A DNA stretch of 64,000 nt from Nocardia paucivorans NBRC 100373 (GTDB lineage: Bacteria; Actinomycetota; Actinomycetes; Mycobacteriales; Mycobacteriaceae). How positions within the stretch are numbered: position 1 is the first letter of the stretch; each line of letters begins with the position of its first letter. Made by a program: the position numbers and the translations under genes. The stretch is taken from positions 1 to 64,000 of the forward strand of contig NZ_BAGE01000038.1 in NCBI RefSeq assembly GCF_000308675.1, in the 5' to 3' direction. The notes under the pieces are model-generated. The model made no database searches and was not told the DNA's origin. It saw only the letters and a list, made by a program, of their open reading frames with translations. Of the stretch, positions 15,746 through 25,694 are shown in pieces.

Positions 15746-18700
15746 ATGCCGCTGCACATCCACCGCGCCGAGTGCGCGGACGTGCTCGCGGCGGCACTGG
15801 CCGAGCTGCTCGCCGTCCCGCTACCGGACCCGTTCGCCGCGGAGGTGATCGCGGTACCCGCCAAGGGCACGGAACGGTGGTTGGCGCACCGGCTCTCATC
15901 GATACTCGGGGCCACGACACTCGGGGCCACGACACTCGGGGCCACGACACTCGGGGCCACCACGGACGGAGCCGGCGACGGGGTCGCGGCGAATATCGCC
16001 TTTCCCTCGCCGGGTGCGCTGGTCACCGAAGTGCTCGCGGCAGCATCCGGTATCGCGCCGGAGGACGACCCGTGGGCGCCCGACCGTATGGTGTGGACGC
16101 TGCTGCGGATTGTCGACGAATCGGCGGGGGAGCCGTGGTGTGCGGTGCCGGCCCGGTATCTCGGTGTCGCGCGGTCCGATACCGACACCGAAGACCGGCG
16201 CAGCCGCCGCTATGCCGCCGCCCGACGGCTGACGGCGCTGTTCGACGGCTATGCGAGTCGGCGACCCGCGGTGCTCGCAGAATGGGTGGCGGGCGCCGAT
16301 ACCGACGGTGCGGGGCAGCCCCTCCCGGACGATCTGCGGTGGCAGGCCGCTCTCTGGCGCCGGCTGCGCGCGGCCATCGACGTTCCCGGTCCGGCGGAAC
16401 GGCTGACCCTGGCCGCCGATCGGCTGCGGGCCGAACCCGATGTGGTGGACCTGCCGGCTCGGCTGTCCCTTTTCGGGGTGAGTCGGGTGGCGGCCGATCA
16501 ACTGGCGGTCGTCTCCGCCCTGGCGGCACATCGCGATGTGCATCTGTGGCTGGTGCATCCGAGTCCGGCGCTGTGGGATCGGTCGGTGCGGAATGCCCCG
16601 AGGAACATCGAGGGTGTGACGGCGTCGGGAGACGATATCGCCGCATCGATCCGGCATCCCCTGCTGTCCGCGCTGGGACGCGATATTCGAGAACTCCAGC
16701 AGCGACTTCCCGAGTGCGCGAGCGATACCCGCCACGGCACCGCGGTGCAGGACACATCGGCCGGGTCAGGGGACGGGTCGACCACATTGTTGCGGACCCT
16801 GCAGGAGCATATTCGCGACGATCGGTGGCCGCCGCGCACGCACTGTGTCGGCGACGGCACGGTGGCGATACACGCATGCCACGGGCCGACGCGGCAGGTG
16901 GAGGTGTTGCGGGAATGTCTGCTCGGGCTCTTCGCCGCCGACCCCACCTTGGAGCCGCGAGAGGTGCTCGTCATGTGCCCCGATGTGGAGGCGTATGCGC
17001 CGCTGGTGCGGGCCGCATTCGGTCCGCGGCCCGCGGAAGACGTCGACACGCCCGACGATTCGGAGCATCCGGCCCATCGGTTGCGGGTGCGGTTGGCCGA
17101 TCGAGGTCGCGCGGCGGTCAATCCGCTGCTGCTGGTGGTGGGCCGGCTGCTGGATATGGCGGCCGGGCGGGTCACCGTCACCGAGGTCCTGGATCTGGCG
17201 GCGACCGAAACCGTGCGCCGGCGTTGCGAATTCGATGACGACGATATCGAGCGACTGCGGGAATGGGCGGTCGAGGCCGGGGCGCGATGGGGGATCGGGC
17301 AACGGCAGCGGCAGGCGTTCGGACTGGCCGAATTCGGGCAGAACACCCTCAACAGCGCCGTGGACCGAATACTGCTGGGGGTGACGGCGGACGAAACCAC
17401 CTCCGACTGGCTCGATCTGGCGTTGCCGCTCGGTGATGTCGACAGCAACGACGTGGACCTGGCCGGCCGGTTCGCGGAATATGTGGACCGATTGGCGGCG
17501 GTACTACGGGATCTGCGCGGTCCCCGTCCGGCCGCGCAGTGGTCGGCGATCCTGACCCGTGCGCTCGACCTGCTCACCGATGTGCCCGAACCCCAGGCCT
17601 GGTTGCGTATCGAGGCGCATCGCGAACTGGCCGCCGCCATCGCGCACGCCGGCGATATCGCATTGCGTCGCGACGATATCGCGGCGCTGCTGCGGACCCG
17701 GCTCGCCGCCCGGCCCACCCGCACCAATTTCCGCACCGGCGAGCTGACCGTCTGCGGGATGGCGCCGATGCGTTCGGTACCGCATCGGGTGGTGGTGCTG
17801 CTCGGGATGGACGACGAGGTGTTCCCGCGAGCCGCCGCGGTGGACGGCGACGACGTCCTGGCGCGGAACCCCCAGCCCGGCGAGCGGGACGCACGGATCG
17901 AGGACCGGCAGCTGTTTTTGGACGCGATCCTGGCCGCGCGGGAGAAACTGCTGCTGTTCTACACCGGTGCCGATCCGGTGACCGGCGCCCACCGCCCACC
18001 CGCCGTCCCGGTGGCCGAACTGTTGGACGTCCTGCGCGCCCACGTGGGGCCGGACGGTATGAGGCAGGTGGTGGCCCGGCATCCGTTGCAGGCCCACGAT
18101 CCGCGCAACTTCCGGTCGGAACGGCCCTTCGGTTTCGACACGGTGGCATTGGCCGGCGCGGTGGCCTATGGGCAACCGCCCGTCCCACGTCCGCGGCTGT
18201 CGGACACGCCGCTGCCGGCGGTGAAACCGGCCGATATCGGGCTGACCGAACTGATCTCGTTCGTCGAACACCCGATCCGCGGTTTCCTGTGGCAGCGATT
18301 GGGGTTGCGGATCCCGGACCGGGACGACGAAGTCGACGACCGGCTGCCCATCGAACTCGACGGGTTGGCCGGTTGGTATCTCGGCGAGCGCATGCTCTCG
18401 GCTCGGCTCACCGGCGCAGATCCGGCCGATCTGCGCGCCGCGGAATGGCGTCGTGGCACCCTGCCCCCGGCCGGGCTCGGCGGTGCCGTACTCGACGAAG
18501 TGGAACGCACCGTCGAAACCCTGGTGCGGGCGGCCCGCAACGATTACCGGCTGCCGCCGCGGGCGGTGGATATCGCCGTGGATCTGGGAGCCGGTCGTCG
18601 GATCACCGGCACCGTGCCCGAGGTGCACGGTGATGTGTTGGTCCGCACCACGTATTCGCGGGTATCGGCCAAACATCGGCTCGGTGCCTGGGTGGCGCTG

Positions 18701-19177
18701 TTGGCCCTGGCCGCCGGCGACGATACCGGAGAACGTTCCTGGCGGGCGGTGATCACCGGCCGCGGCAGGTTCGGACGCCCGGCCTGGCGTTGTGAGCTCA
18801 CCGCACCCGCGGCCCCGCAGGCGCGCGAGATATTGCGTGATCTGACGGCACTGCGCGATCTGGGGCTCACTCAACCGTTGCCGATCGTCACCGCGGCGAC
18901 CGCCACCTACGCCGAGCGTCGCTTCCGCGGCGCCGGACCGGACGAGGCGTTGGAGGCCGCCGAGAACGAATTCTTCGGCGGCCCCGACGGTCCCACCCGC
19001 TATGGTGAACACACCGACCGTCACCTGCGCTATCTGTGGGGATCGACCCCCCGGTTGAGTGATCTCGCCGCCGCACCCGCCCCACCGGGCGAAGCCACCG
19101 AACCCACCCTTTTCGGTTCCCTCGCACGTCGGTTGTGGGCACCGGTTCTGCGCGCCGAACAGCAGGGGGCTCCATGA
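15746..19177 (+). CDS. recC: RecBCD subunit RecC (exonuclease V gamma)
   Basis: This 1143-residue protein is the Chi-scanning, inactive helicase/nuclease scaffold of RecBCD, which repairs double-strand breaks in the cytoplasm. Family segments are seen across the length: VIAVPAKGTERWLAHRLS at residues 32-49, the NIAFPSPGALV block, the VAIHACHGPTRQVEVLRE helicase-like step, VVVLLGMDDEVFPR, and ADIGLTELISFVEHPIRGFL near the C-terminal core. It starts at 15746 behind GAGGAAAGG. Residues 53-72 are a tandem LGATT repeat made by a 15-bp minisatellite, an apparent insertion. It is the first gene of the recC-recB-recD operon; its stop overlaps the recB start (ATGA). Confidence 0.92.
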   Translation: MPLHIHRAECADVLAAALAELLAVPLPDPFAAEVIAVPAKGTERWLAHRLSSILGATTLGATTLGATTLGATTDGAGDGVAANIAFPSPGALVTEVLAAASGIAPEDDPWAPDRMVWTLLRIVDESAGEPWCAVPARYLGVARSDTDTEDRRSRRYAAARRLTALFDGYASRRPAVLAEWVAGADTDGAGQPLPDDLRWQAALWRRLRAAIDVPGPAERLTLAADRLRAEPDVVDLPARLSLFGVSRVAADQLAVVSALAAHRDVHLWLVHPSPALWDRSVRNAPRNIEGVTASGDDIAASIRHPLLSALGRDIRELQQRLPECASDTRHGTAVQDTSAGSGDGSTTLLRTLQEHIRDDRWPPRTHCVGDGTVAIHACHGPTRQVEVLRECLLGLFAADPTLEPREVLVMCPDVEAYAPLVRAAFGPRPAEDVDTPDDSEHPAHRLRVRLADRGRAAVNPLLLVVGRLLDMAAGRVTVTEVLDLAATETVRRRCEFDDDDIERLREWAVEAGARWGIGQRQRQAFGLAEFGQNTLNSAVDRILLGVTADETTSDWLDLALPLGDVDSNDVDLAGRFAEYVDRLAAVLRDLRGPRPAAQWSAILTRALDLLTDVPEPQAWLRIEAHRELAAAIAHAGDIALRRDDIAALLRTRLAARPTRTNFRTGELTVCGMAPMRSVPHRVVVLLGMDDEVFPRAAAVDGDDVLARNPQPGERDARIEDRQLFLDAILAAREKLLLFYTGADPVTGAHRPPAVPVAELLDVLRAHVGPDGMRQVVARHPLQAHDPRNFRSERPFGFDTVALAGAVAYGQPPVPRPRLSDTPLPAVKPADIGLTELISFVEHPIRGFLWQRLGLRIPDRDDEVDDRLPIELDGLAGWYLGERMLSARLTGADPADLRAAEWRRGTLPPAGLGGAVLDEVERTVETLVRAARNDYRLPPRAVDIAVDLGAGRRITGTVPEVHGDVLVRTTYSRVSAKHRLGAWVALLALAAGDDTGERSWRAVITGRGRFGRPAWRCELTAPAAPQAREILRDLTALRDLGLTQPLPIVTAATATYAERRFRGAGPDEALEAAENEFFGGPDGPTRYGEHTDRHLRYLWGSTPRLSDLAAAPAPPGEATEPTLFGSLARRLWAPVLRAEQQGAP
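15904..15963 (+). repeat. 15-bp minisatellite inside recC
   Basis: There are four head-to-tail copies of ACTCGGGGCCACGAC; the last differs by one base. Each adds LGATT without breaking the frame. Copy number could vary by replication slippage. Confidence 0.9.
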
Positions 19178-22100
19178 CCACGACCCGGCCGGCCCGGCCC
19201 GCAGCCGTATCGACACGGGGCGCGGCGCCGACGACCCCGTCTCCGAGCCGTAACGCCGGCGGCGGGACGACCTTCGACCTGTACGGACCGCTGCCCACCG
19301 GCACCACCGTGCTCGAGGCGAGTGCGGGAACCGGGAAAACCTTCGCCATCGTCGGTCTCGCCGTACGGTATGTCGCCGAGTTGGGGATCGATATCTCGGA
19401 ACTGTTGCTGGTCACCTTCAGCCGGGCCGCCACCCAGGAGCTACGGGAACGGGCTCGGGACCGGTTCGTCGCGGTGGCCGCGGCATTGGCGGACCCGGAT
19501 GCGGCCCGCACCGGACCGGACGAATTGGCGCGATACCTGGCCGCCGCAGACCCGGATGAGGTGCGCCGCCGGCGGGCACGGCTGTTGGTGGCGTTGTCGG
19601 ACTTCGATGCCGGCACCATCGCCACCACCCACGGTTTCTGCCGTCGCATGCTCGACGAGTTGGGTGCGGTCGGGGAACAGGACCCGGATATCCGACTGGT
19701 GGAGAATATCGACGACCTGGTCCGCACCGTCGCCGACGATCTGTATCTGAGCCGGTATGCCCGCACCCGTCCACCGTTCAAGGTGCGGGTGGCCCACGAG
19801 TTGGCCCTGGCCGCGGTGGCCGACCGACAGGCTCGCCTGGCGCCGGAGGACGGTGGCGTCGCCGGGGAACGGGCCGCTTTCGCCGCTGCGGTCCGCGCCG
19901 AAACCGAACGGCGCAAACGGCTGGCCGGGATCGTCGATTTCGACGACCTGCCGGCGCTGCTACACGAGGCCTTGACCGATCCCCGCCATGGCGCGGACGC
20001 CTGCCGACGGATCGGTTCCCGATATCGGGTGGTGTTGGTCGACGAATTCCAGGACACCGATCCGCTGCAGTGGCAGATCCTGCGCCGGGCGTTCCACGGC
20101 CGTACCACCCTGGTCCTGGTGGGTGATCCGAAACAGGCCATCTACGCGTTTCGCGGTGCGGAGGTGCTCAGCTATCTCGACGCCGTCGCCCACGCCGGTG
20201 ACCGCCGCGAGCTCGACATCAACCGACGCAGCGACGCCGGCCTGTTGACGGCACTCGACCATCTGCTCGGCGGCGCGGCCCTGGGACATCCCGAGATCAC
20301 CGTCGGACCGGTTACCCCCACCCATCCCTGGACCCGACTGTCCGGGCCCGCCGATCTGCTCACCCCGCTGCGCCTGCGCTGTCTGCCGCGCACCGGGGCC
20401 GGGCCGTTGAACAAGTCGGGGTTCCCGAGTATCGGTCGGATGCGGGCGAAGGTCGCCGAGGACGTGGCCGTCGATATCGCGCGCCTGCTGGAATCCGGGG
20501 TGCGGATCGCCGTCGACTCTCGGGCGGCGAACGATGCGGCGACACAGCCGTTCCAGGATCCGGTCGATGCCGTTCCGGCGGATTCCGTGGGTACTTCGGC
20601 CGGTGGAGGCGAGCCGACCGGCCCGGCCCATCGTCTGCTCGGGCCCGGCGATATCGCCATCCTGGTTCGTACCCGCTCGCAGATCGAGGTGGTGCGCAGC
20701 GCGCTGGACCGAGCGGGGGTGCCGTCGGTACTGGCGGGTGGCACCAGTGTTTTCGCCACCACGAGCGCCACGGACTGGTTGTGGGTGCTGCGCGCCCTGG
20801 AACAACCCCATCGAGCCGACCGGGTGCGACTGGCGGCCGGCACCCCGCTGTTCGGTCACACCGTCGACGAGATCGATGAGCAGGGAGCGGATCTGGTGGG
20901 GCGGGTCAGCGCCCGACTGCGGGATGCGGCCCGATTGTTCACGCGAGCCGGATTCGCCGCTCTCTTCGAGAAACTGTCGGCCGAAACCCGTTTGGCGCCA
21001 CGGCTGCTGGCCATGGAGAACGGCGAGCGGGAACTCACCGATCTGCGACATATCGCCCAATTGCTCGACCACGTCGCCGCATCCGAAGGACTCGGGCTCA
21101 CGGCCCTCACCCGCTGGTTGTCCGATCGGATCCGGGATCCGGCCTCCGGTACGGTCACCGACCGCAGCCGCCGTCTGGATCGGGACGCGGCGGCGGTGCA
21201 GATCGCCACCGTGCACGCCAGCAAGGGACTCGAATTCCCGGTCGTGTACCTGCCGTTCGCGTGGGACAGCGCGAAGAATCCGTATGCCGAGACCCAGTTG
21301 CTGCATGTCGACGGTGTTCGGGTGCTCGATGTGGGAGGTCAGGAGGCCCCCGGCGGCGCCGAGCGGCGGCGTCGCGCCGAGTCGGAGGAGGCCGGAGAGG
21401 AGCTGCGGCTCTGCTATGTCGCCTTGACCAGGGCGAAATGCCAGGTCGTCGCCTGGTGGGCGCCAACTTTCACCACCGCCGTCTCCCCGCTGCATCGGTT
21501 GCTGCTGGGGCGGGACACCGGTGCGGTCGATATCGCCGCGCGGGTGACGGTTCCCGCGGATGCGGTCGCGGTGCGGCGGATTGCGGAACGGACGGCCGCG
21601 GCCGGGGACGCGATATCGGTGACCGCGGTGGACGGTTCCGGTGCGCTGCCCGCACGCCGTCCACCCGTCGACACCGCCCCCGCCGAGCTCGCCGCCGCGA
21701 CCTTCGACCGTATCCTGGACCACCACTGGCGGCGCACCTCGTATTCGGCGCTCACCGCCGCGGCGCATGCCACGGCCCCGGACGCCGAACCGGAGGAAGG
21801 GCCCGGTCCCGTCGACGAACCCGACGGTCCTTCGCTCGTCACGGTCGAACCCGAACCCGGCGCGCCCTCGCTGATGAACGAACTACCCTTCGGCGCCGAA
21901 TTCGGCACCCTGGTCCACGGGGTGCTGGAACGGATCGATACCGATGTCCCGGACCTTGCCGCCGAGGTGCGCGCGCGATGCGCCGATCAGGTGACCGAGA
22001 TGATGTCCGAGGCCGATCCGGAGCTGCTCGCCACCGCCCTGCTCGCCGTCCTGCGGACCCCGCTCGGTTTCGGTACGCTCGCCGATATCCGCACCCGGGA

Positions 22101-22656
22101 CCGGTTGTGCGAGTTGGAGTTCGAGCTTCCCCTCGCCGGCGGTGACACACCCGGCGCCGATTCTGCGAGTCCACACCGTATCGCCGAACTATTACGCGCG
22201 CATCTGACACCGGCAGACGACTTCCACGAGTACGCCGACCAATTGGCCGGTCTCGGCGATCTCCCGTTACGGGGCTATCTCACCGGCAGTATCGACGCCG
22301 TGCTGCGGATCGGGGGCGAGCGTTTCGTGGTTGTCGACTACAAGACCAACCGGCTCGGCACCGGTGATCTCACCGTCGCGCACTACACCCGCGACCGCAT
22401 GGCCGCCGAGATGCGTCGTGCGCACTATCCGTTACAGGCACTGCTGTACAGCGTGGCCCTCCACCGCTATCTGCGTTGGCGGCTGCCCGGTTACGACCCG
22501 GCCCGGCATCTCGGTGGTGTCCGTTACCTTTTCGTTCGGGGCATGATCGGCCCCGAAACCCCATCGGGTGTGGGGGTTTTCGATTGGGATCCGCCCGTCG
22601 CGCTGATCACCGAACTCTCCGATCTATTGGCCGGAGGTGGGGTGTGTCGCAAATGA
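19174..22656 (+). CDS. recB: RecBCD subunit RecB (helicase-nuclease)
   Basis: This 1160-residue protein is the 3'-5' helicase and only nuclease of RecBCD. Helicase motifs are all present: Walker A ASAGTGKT (48-56 region), VLVDEFQDTDPLQW, GDPKQAIYAFRGAE, ATVHASKGLEFPVVYLP and RLCYVALTRAKCQV-like motif VI. The C-terminal RecB nuclease domain holds GSIDAVLRI and VVDYKTNRLG, giving the metal-binding Asp residues and the catalytic Lys. It starts with the ATG at 19174, overlapping the recC stop by 4 nt; translation is probably coupled. The N-terminal 30 residues are Ala/Pro/Thr-rich and look like a flexible leader. Confidence 0.92.
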   Translation: MTTTRPARPAAVSTRGAAPTTPSPSRNAGGGTTFDLYGPLPTGTTVLEASAGTGKTFAIVGLAVRYVAELGIDISELLLVTFSRAATQELRERARDRFVAVAAALADPDAARTGPDELARYLAAADPDEVRRRRARLLVALSDFDAGTIATTHGFCRRMLDELGAVGEQDPDIRLVENIDDLVRTVADDLYLSRYARTRPPFKVRVAHELALAAVADRQARLAPEDGGVAGERAAFAAAVRAETERRKRLAGIVDFDDLPALLHEALTDPRHGADACRRIGSRYRVVLVDEFQDTDPLQWQILRRAFHGRTTLVLVGDPKQAIYAFRGAEVLSYLDAVAHAGDRRELDINRRSDAGLLTALDHLLGGAALGHPEITVGPVTPTHPWTRLSGPADLLTPLRLRCLPRTGAGPLNKSGFPSIGRMRAKVAEDVAVDIARLLESGVRIAVDSRAANDAATQPFQDPVDAVPADSVGTSAGGGEPTGPAHRLLGPGDIAILVRTRSQIEVVRSALDRAGVPSVLAGGTSVFATTSATDWLWVLRALEQPHRADRVRLAAGTPLFGHTVDEIDEQGADLVGRVSARLRDAARLFTRAGFAALFEKLSAETRLAPRLLAMENGERELTDLRHIAQLLDHVAASEGLGLTALTRWLSDRIRDPASGTVTDRSRRLDRDAAAVQIATVHASKGLEFPVVYLPFAWDSAKNPYAETQLLHVDGVRVLDVGGQEAPGGAERRRRAESEEAGEELRLCYVALTRAKCQVVAWWAPTFTTAVSPLHRLLLGRDTGAVDIAARVTVPADAVAVRRIAERTAAAGDAISVTAVDGSGALPARRPPVDTAPAELAAATFDRILDHHWRRTSYSALTAAAHATAPDAEPEEGPGPVDEPDGPSLVTVEPEPGAPSLMNELPFGAEFGTLVHGVLERIDTDVPDLAAEVRARCADQVTEMMSEADPELLATALLAVLRTPLGFGTLADIRTRDRLCELEFELPLAGGDTPGADSASPHRIAELLRAHLTPADDFHEYADQLAGLGDLPLRGYLTGSIDAVLRIGGERFVVVDYKTNRLGTGDLTVAHYTRDRMAAEMRRAHYPLQALLYSVALHRYLRWRLPGYDPARHLGGVRYLFVRGMIGPETPSGVGVFDWDPPVALITELSDLLAGGGVCRK

Positions 22657-22724
22657 GCGCAACCGCCCGGCCAGGTCGGTCGGCCCGTGCCCCCCGGGGG
22701 CCGGGGGCGAGGAGGTGGGCGTGA
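22653..22724 (+). CDS. 23-codon ORF bridging recB and recD
   Basis: An ATG overlaps the recB stop as ATGA at 22653-22656. The reading frame ends in a TGA that overlaps the recD GTG as GTGA at 22721-22724. The encoded 23-residue peptide is Arg/Pro/Gly-rich with no recognisable domain. Its exact fit between two start/stop overlaps suggests that ribosomes could pass from recB to recD through it. It may equally be chance, because the region is very GC-rich. Confidence 0.3.
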   Translation: MSATARPGRSARAPRGPGARRWA

Positions 22725-24613
22725 TATCGATCCAGGTGGCCCAGCGGGGGACCGGGCTGTTGCGGGAGTTCAACGAGGCCGGGGTGCTGTCGGCGGCGGA
22801 TGTGCACGTGGCGTTGCGATTGGGGCGCCTCGGTGGGGAACAGGACGAGTCGGTGCTGTTCGCGGCCGCATTGGCAGTGCGGGCGGTGCGGTCGGGATCG
22901 GTATGTCTGGACCTGTCCCGTATGCGGGATATCGGTGTGGATATCGAGGAGGATCGGGAAACGACTCTCGACCCCGACACGTTGCCGTGGCCCGAGGATC
23001 GGGCCGTCGTCGACGCGCTGCGGGCCAGCCCCCTGGTGCGCGGAGGGGCGGCGGGACCATTGCGGCCGCTGCGGCTGGTCGAGCCCACCCGCCCCGGGGT
23101 AGGGCCGCTGCTCTATCTGGACCGGTACTACCGACAGGAACAGATCATCCGCCGCGTCCTCACCGAACGGGCCGGTGGACACCCGGATATCGATCCCACC
23201 CTGGTTCGGCGTGAACTGGACCGTCTGTTCGGTCCGCCTACCGCGACCCCGGATCGGCAGCGAATAGCAGCGGCGCTGGCGGCGACTCACTGGACCACGG
23301 TCGTCGCGGGCGGTCCCGGAACCGGGAAAACCCACACCATTGCGCGGATACTGGCATTGCTCGTTGCGCATCGCGCCGCGGAACCGGGCCGGCCCGCCCT
23401 GCGGATCGCGCTGGCGGCACCCACCGGAAAGGCTGCGGCCCGCCTCCAGGAGGCGGTCCGCGACCAGGCCGCGGAACTCGGTCTCGGGGAACTCACCGCG
23501 GCGACCCTGCATCGGCTGCTGGGTTGGCAGCGCGGCCGCGATACGCGTTTCCGCTACCACGAGCACAACCGGCTGCCCTACGACGTGGTCGTCGTCGACG
23601 AAAGCTCCATGGTGTCACTGACCTTGATGAGCCGACTGTTCGCGGCGCTGCGCCCCGACACCCGCCTGGTTCTCGTCGGCGATCCCGACCAGTTGGCGTC
23701 CGTGGACGCGGGGGCGGTGCTCGCCGATCTGGTCGCCGCCCCGGTCACCGATGCCCCGAACCCGATCTTCGACGAGATCCTCGGCCCGGCGGCCGATCCG
23801 TCCGACGATCCGGAGGCCCTGACCGAACTGGAGCGCACCAGGCTCCGCGGTGGGATCGTCCGGCTCACTCGTGGCCGCCGCTTCGGCGGACGTATCGCCG
23901 ATCTCGCCGTCGCGGTGCGGGCCGGGGACGGTGATACCGCCCTGGAACTGTTGCGCGCGGGTGGGGAGGCCCTGAGCCTGTGCGCGCCCGAGGACATCGC
24001 CGCCGTGCGCGCCGATGTGGTGCGGACGTCCCGGTCGATCACCGAGGCGGCCCTGGTCGGTGACGCCGCCGCCGCATTGACGGCCTTCGAATCCCATCGA
24101 CTGCTGTGCGCCCATCGCCAAGGCCCCTACGGGGTGGAGCGCTGGGATCGCCTCGCTGCCGAATGGTCGGCCCTGGCCGGTGTCGGACCCGAGAACTCCC
24201 ATGCCACCTGGTATCCCGGCCAGCCATTGCTGGTCACCGCCAACGATCACGAGGCCCGGATCTACAACGGTGATACCGGTGTGGTGCTACGCCTGCCCGA
24301 CGGTTCGCTGCGCGTGGCGCTGCAACGCGGCGACGAACCCTATCTGGTGCACCCCACCCAGTTCCCGGCCGTGGTCACCGTCTACGCCATGACCATCCAC
24401 CGCAGCCAGGGCAGCCAGTACGACGCGGTCACCATCGTTTTACCGGAAGCCGAATCCACTCTGCTCACCCGAGAACTGCTCTATACCGCCATCACTCGCG
24501 CCCGGCACCACGTTCGGGTCATCGGTACCGAGGAAGCCATTCGGGCCGCCGTCGACCGTCGGGTGCTGCGGGCGAGCGGACTCAGCATCGGCCCGGTCGA
24601 TCGGGCGAAATAG
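22721..24613 (+). CDS. recD: RecBCD subunit RecD (5'-3' helicase)
   Basis: This protein of about 630 residues is the fast 5'-3' motor of RecBCD. It shows the SF1B helicase series: Walker A AGGPGTGKTHTIARIL (near residue 200), the APTGKAAARLQEAV motif Ia, DVVVVDESSMVSL (Walker B), LVLVGDPDQLASVDAGAVL, and the C-terminal AMTIHRSQGSQYDAV and LLYTAITRARHHV motifs. The N-terminal 130 residues are the RecB-contacting domain. The GTG at 22721 follows GGAGG with 5-6 nt spacing; a GTG two codons upstream is also possible. It is last in the recCBD operon. Confidence 0.92.
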   Translation: MISIQVAQRGTGLLREFNEAGVLSAADVHVALRLGRLGGEQDESVLFAAALAVRAVRSGSVCLDLSRMRDIGVDIEEDRETTLDPDTLPWPEDRAVVDALRASPLVRGGAAGPLRPLRLVEPTRPGVGPLLYLDRYYRQEQIIRRVLTERAGGHPDIDPTLVRRELDRLFGPPTATPDRQRIAAALAATHWTTVVAGGPGTGKTHTIARILALLVAHRAAEPGRPALRIALAAPTGKAAARLQEAVRDQAAELGLGELTAATLHRLLGWQRGRDTRFRYHEHNRLPYDVVVVDESSMVSLTLMSRLFAALRPDTRLVLVGDPDQLASVDAGAVLADLVAAPVTDAPNPIFDEILGPAADPSDDPEALTELERTRLRGGIVRLTRGRRFGGRIADLAVAVRAGDGDTALELLRAGGEALSLCAPEDIAAVRADVVRTSRSITEAALVGDAAAALTAFESHRLLCAHRQGPYGVERWDRLAAEWSALAGVGPENSHATWYPGQPLLVTANDHEARIYNGDTGVVLRLPDGSLRVALQRGDEPYLVHPTQFPAVVTVYAMTIHRSQGSQYDAVTIVLPEAESTLLTRELLYTAITRARHHVRVIGTEEAIRAAVDRRVLRASGLSIGPVDRAK

Positions 24614-24706
24614 GGATTTCCCGACGGGTATTCCGAACCGGCGCCGCTCTACGATCGCCGCGAGTGGACGCGCCACGGCGTCCGGGTGGTGAGGACTACA
24701 ACAGAA

Positions 24707-25678
24707 ATGAACTTGCGCACAACCAGGAAACTCGTCATCGCGGTGGTCGGCGCGTTGATGGCATTGCTGCCGTTCGGGGTGGTTCCGGCCGTCGATCCCG
24801 CGGGCCCCGCCCATGCGGAGATCACCACCTCGCTCGGGGTGCCGCAGCACTTGGGATTTATCGCGCCCCGGATCGAAACGGCCACCGCTCCCTTCGAATC
24901 CGGTATCGGTACCCGGTTCACTCCGGCGGCGACCGAAACGGTGTCGGTAACTCTGGCGGGCGAGTCCCGACCGCGTTCGATCGTGCTGCACCGGACGCGG
25001 TCGCTGGACGGCGCGCCGGTGCTCACCTTCGAACAGGCCGCGCCCGCGGTGGGCCCCTGGGCCGAGCCCGATACGGCGTTCCTGTCGTACGCGGTGACCG
25101 ATCTCGATGCCACGGGACGACGGTTGGCCGACAACGGTTTCCGGCTCGTCGCCACGGCGCGGGACTTCACGTTCTGGCGCGGCGCCGGTGGTGTCCTGGT
25201 CCGACTGATCGCCGAATCGTCTTTTCCCGCGGCGGAATCGGGAAGGGCGGGTGGTCTCGGTCCGGTGCGGTCGTTCACCCTGGCCCCGTGCGATATCGCG
25301 GCGGTGCGTGATCAGTTGGGGACCGCGTTGGGGGTCCGCTGGAAGATACCCATGGCCGTGCCCTTGCCGTGGGAGCACACCGATGGTGCGGTGCGTCCGC
25401 TCGTACACCAATTGCACTCCTCGGACGAGCGGGCGCCACATCTGAGTGTGGAGAGTCCGGATCCGGCGCCCGCCCAGACCTGCGCCCCGGACCGTACACC
25501 GGTGCATCTGGTGTATTTCACCTCGGATGTGGTGGCGGCCGAGCGTCGTCTGCTCGCGGCGGGGATGACGCCGGTCGCCCGGGTGCCGATGATGGTGACG
25601 TATTTCCGTGCGGGAGAGACCGGCCCGTATCTCGAGGTCGGCAGCACCGCATTCGAATTGGCCGAATACCTGCCCTGA
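24707..25678 (+). CDS. Secreted two-domain VOC/glyoxalase-like protein
   Basis: This 323-residue protein has an N-terminal signal peptide (RTTRKLVIAVVGALMALLPFG, cleavage likely near GPAHAEI at about 43). Two vicinal-oxygen-chelate-type halves follow: VPQHLGFIAPRIE with TAFLSYAVTDLDATGRRLADNGFRL, and PVHLVYFTSDVVAAERRLLAAGMTP with TGPYLEVGSTAFELAEYLP. Metal ligands are not all obvious, so enzymatic activity cannot be claimed. VOC proteins bind or modify small molecules, and export is unusual for the superfamily. The ATG at 24707 was preferred because it places the basic residues just before the hydrophobic core. It stands alone between recD and the convergent TetR gene. Confidence 0.6.
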   Translation: MNLRTTRKLVIAVVGALMALLPFGVVPAVDPAGPAHAEITTSLGVPQHLGFIAPRIETATAPFESGIGTRFTPAATETVSVTLAGESRPRSIVLHRTRSLDGAPVLTFEQAAPAVGPWAEPDTAFLSYAVTDLDATGRRLADNGFRLVATARDFTFWRGAGGVLVRLIAESSFPAAESGRAGGLGPVRSFTLAPCDIAAVRDQLGTALGVRWKIPMAVPLPWEHTDGAVRPLVHQLHSSDERAPHLSVESPDPAPAQTCAPDRTPVHLVYFTSDVVAAERRLLAAGMTPVARVPMMVTYFRAGETGPYLEVGSTAFELAEYLP

Positions 25679-25694
25679 ACCGGGGTCGGTGGGC

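Noticed and set aside
15904..15963. The tandem array as a possible CRISPR array.
   Set aside because: Repeat units are contiguous without spacers and lie inside a coding frame.
17504..19216. Long minus-strand open frame across recC.
   Set aside because: It is the mirror of a conserved recC frame in high-GC DNA, and its translation shows no family motif.
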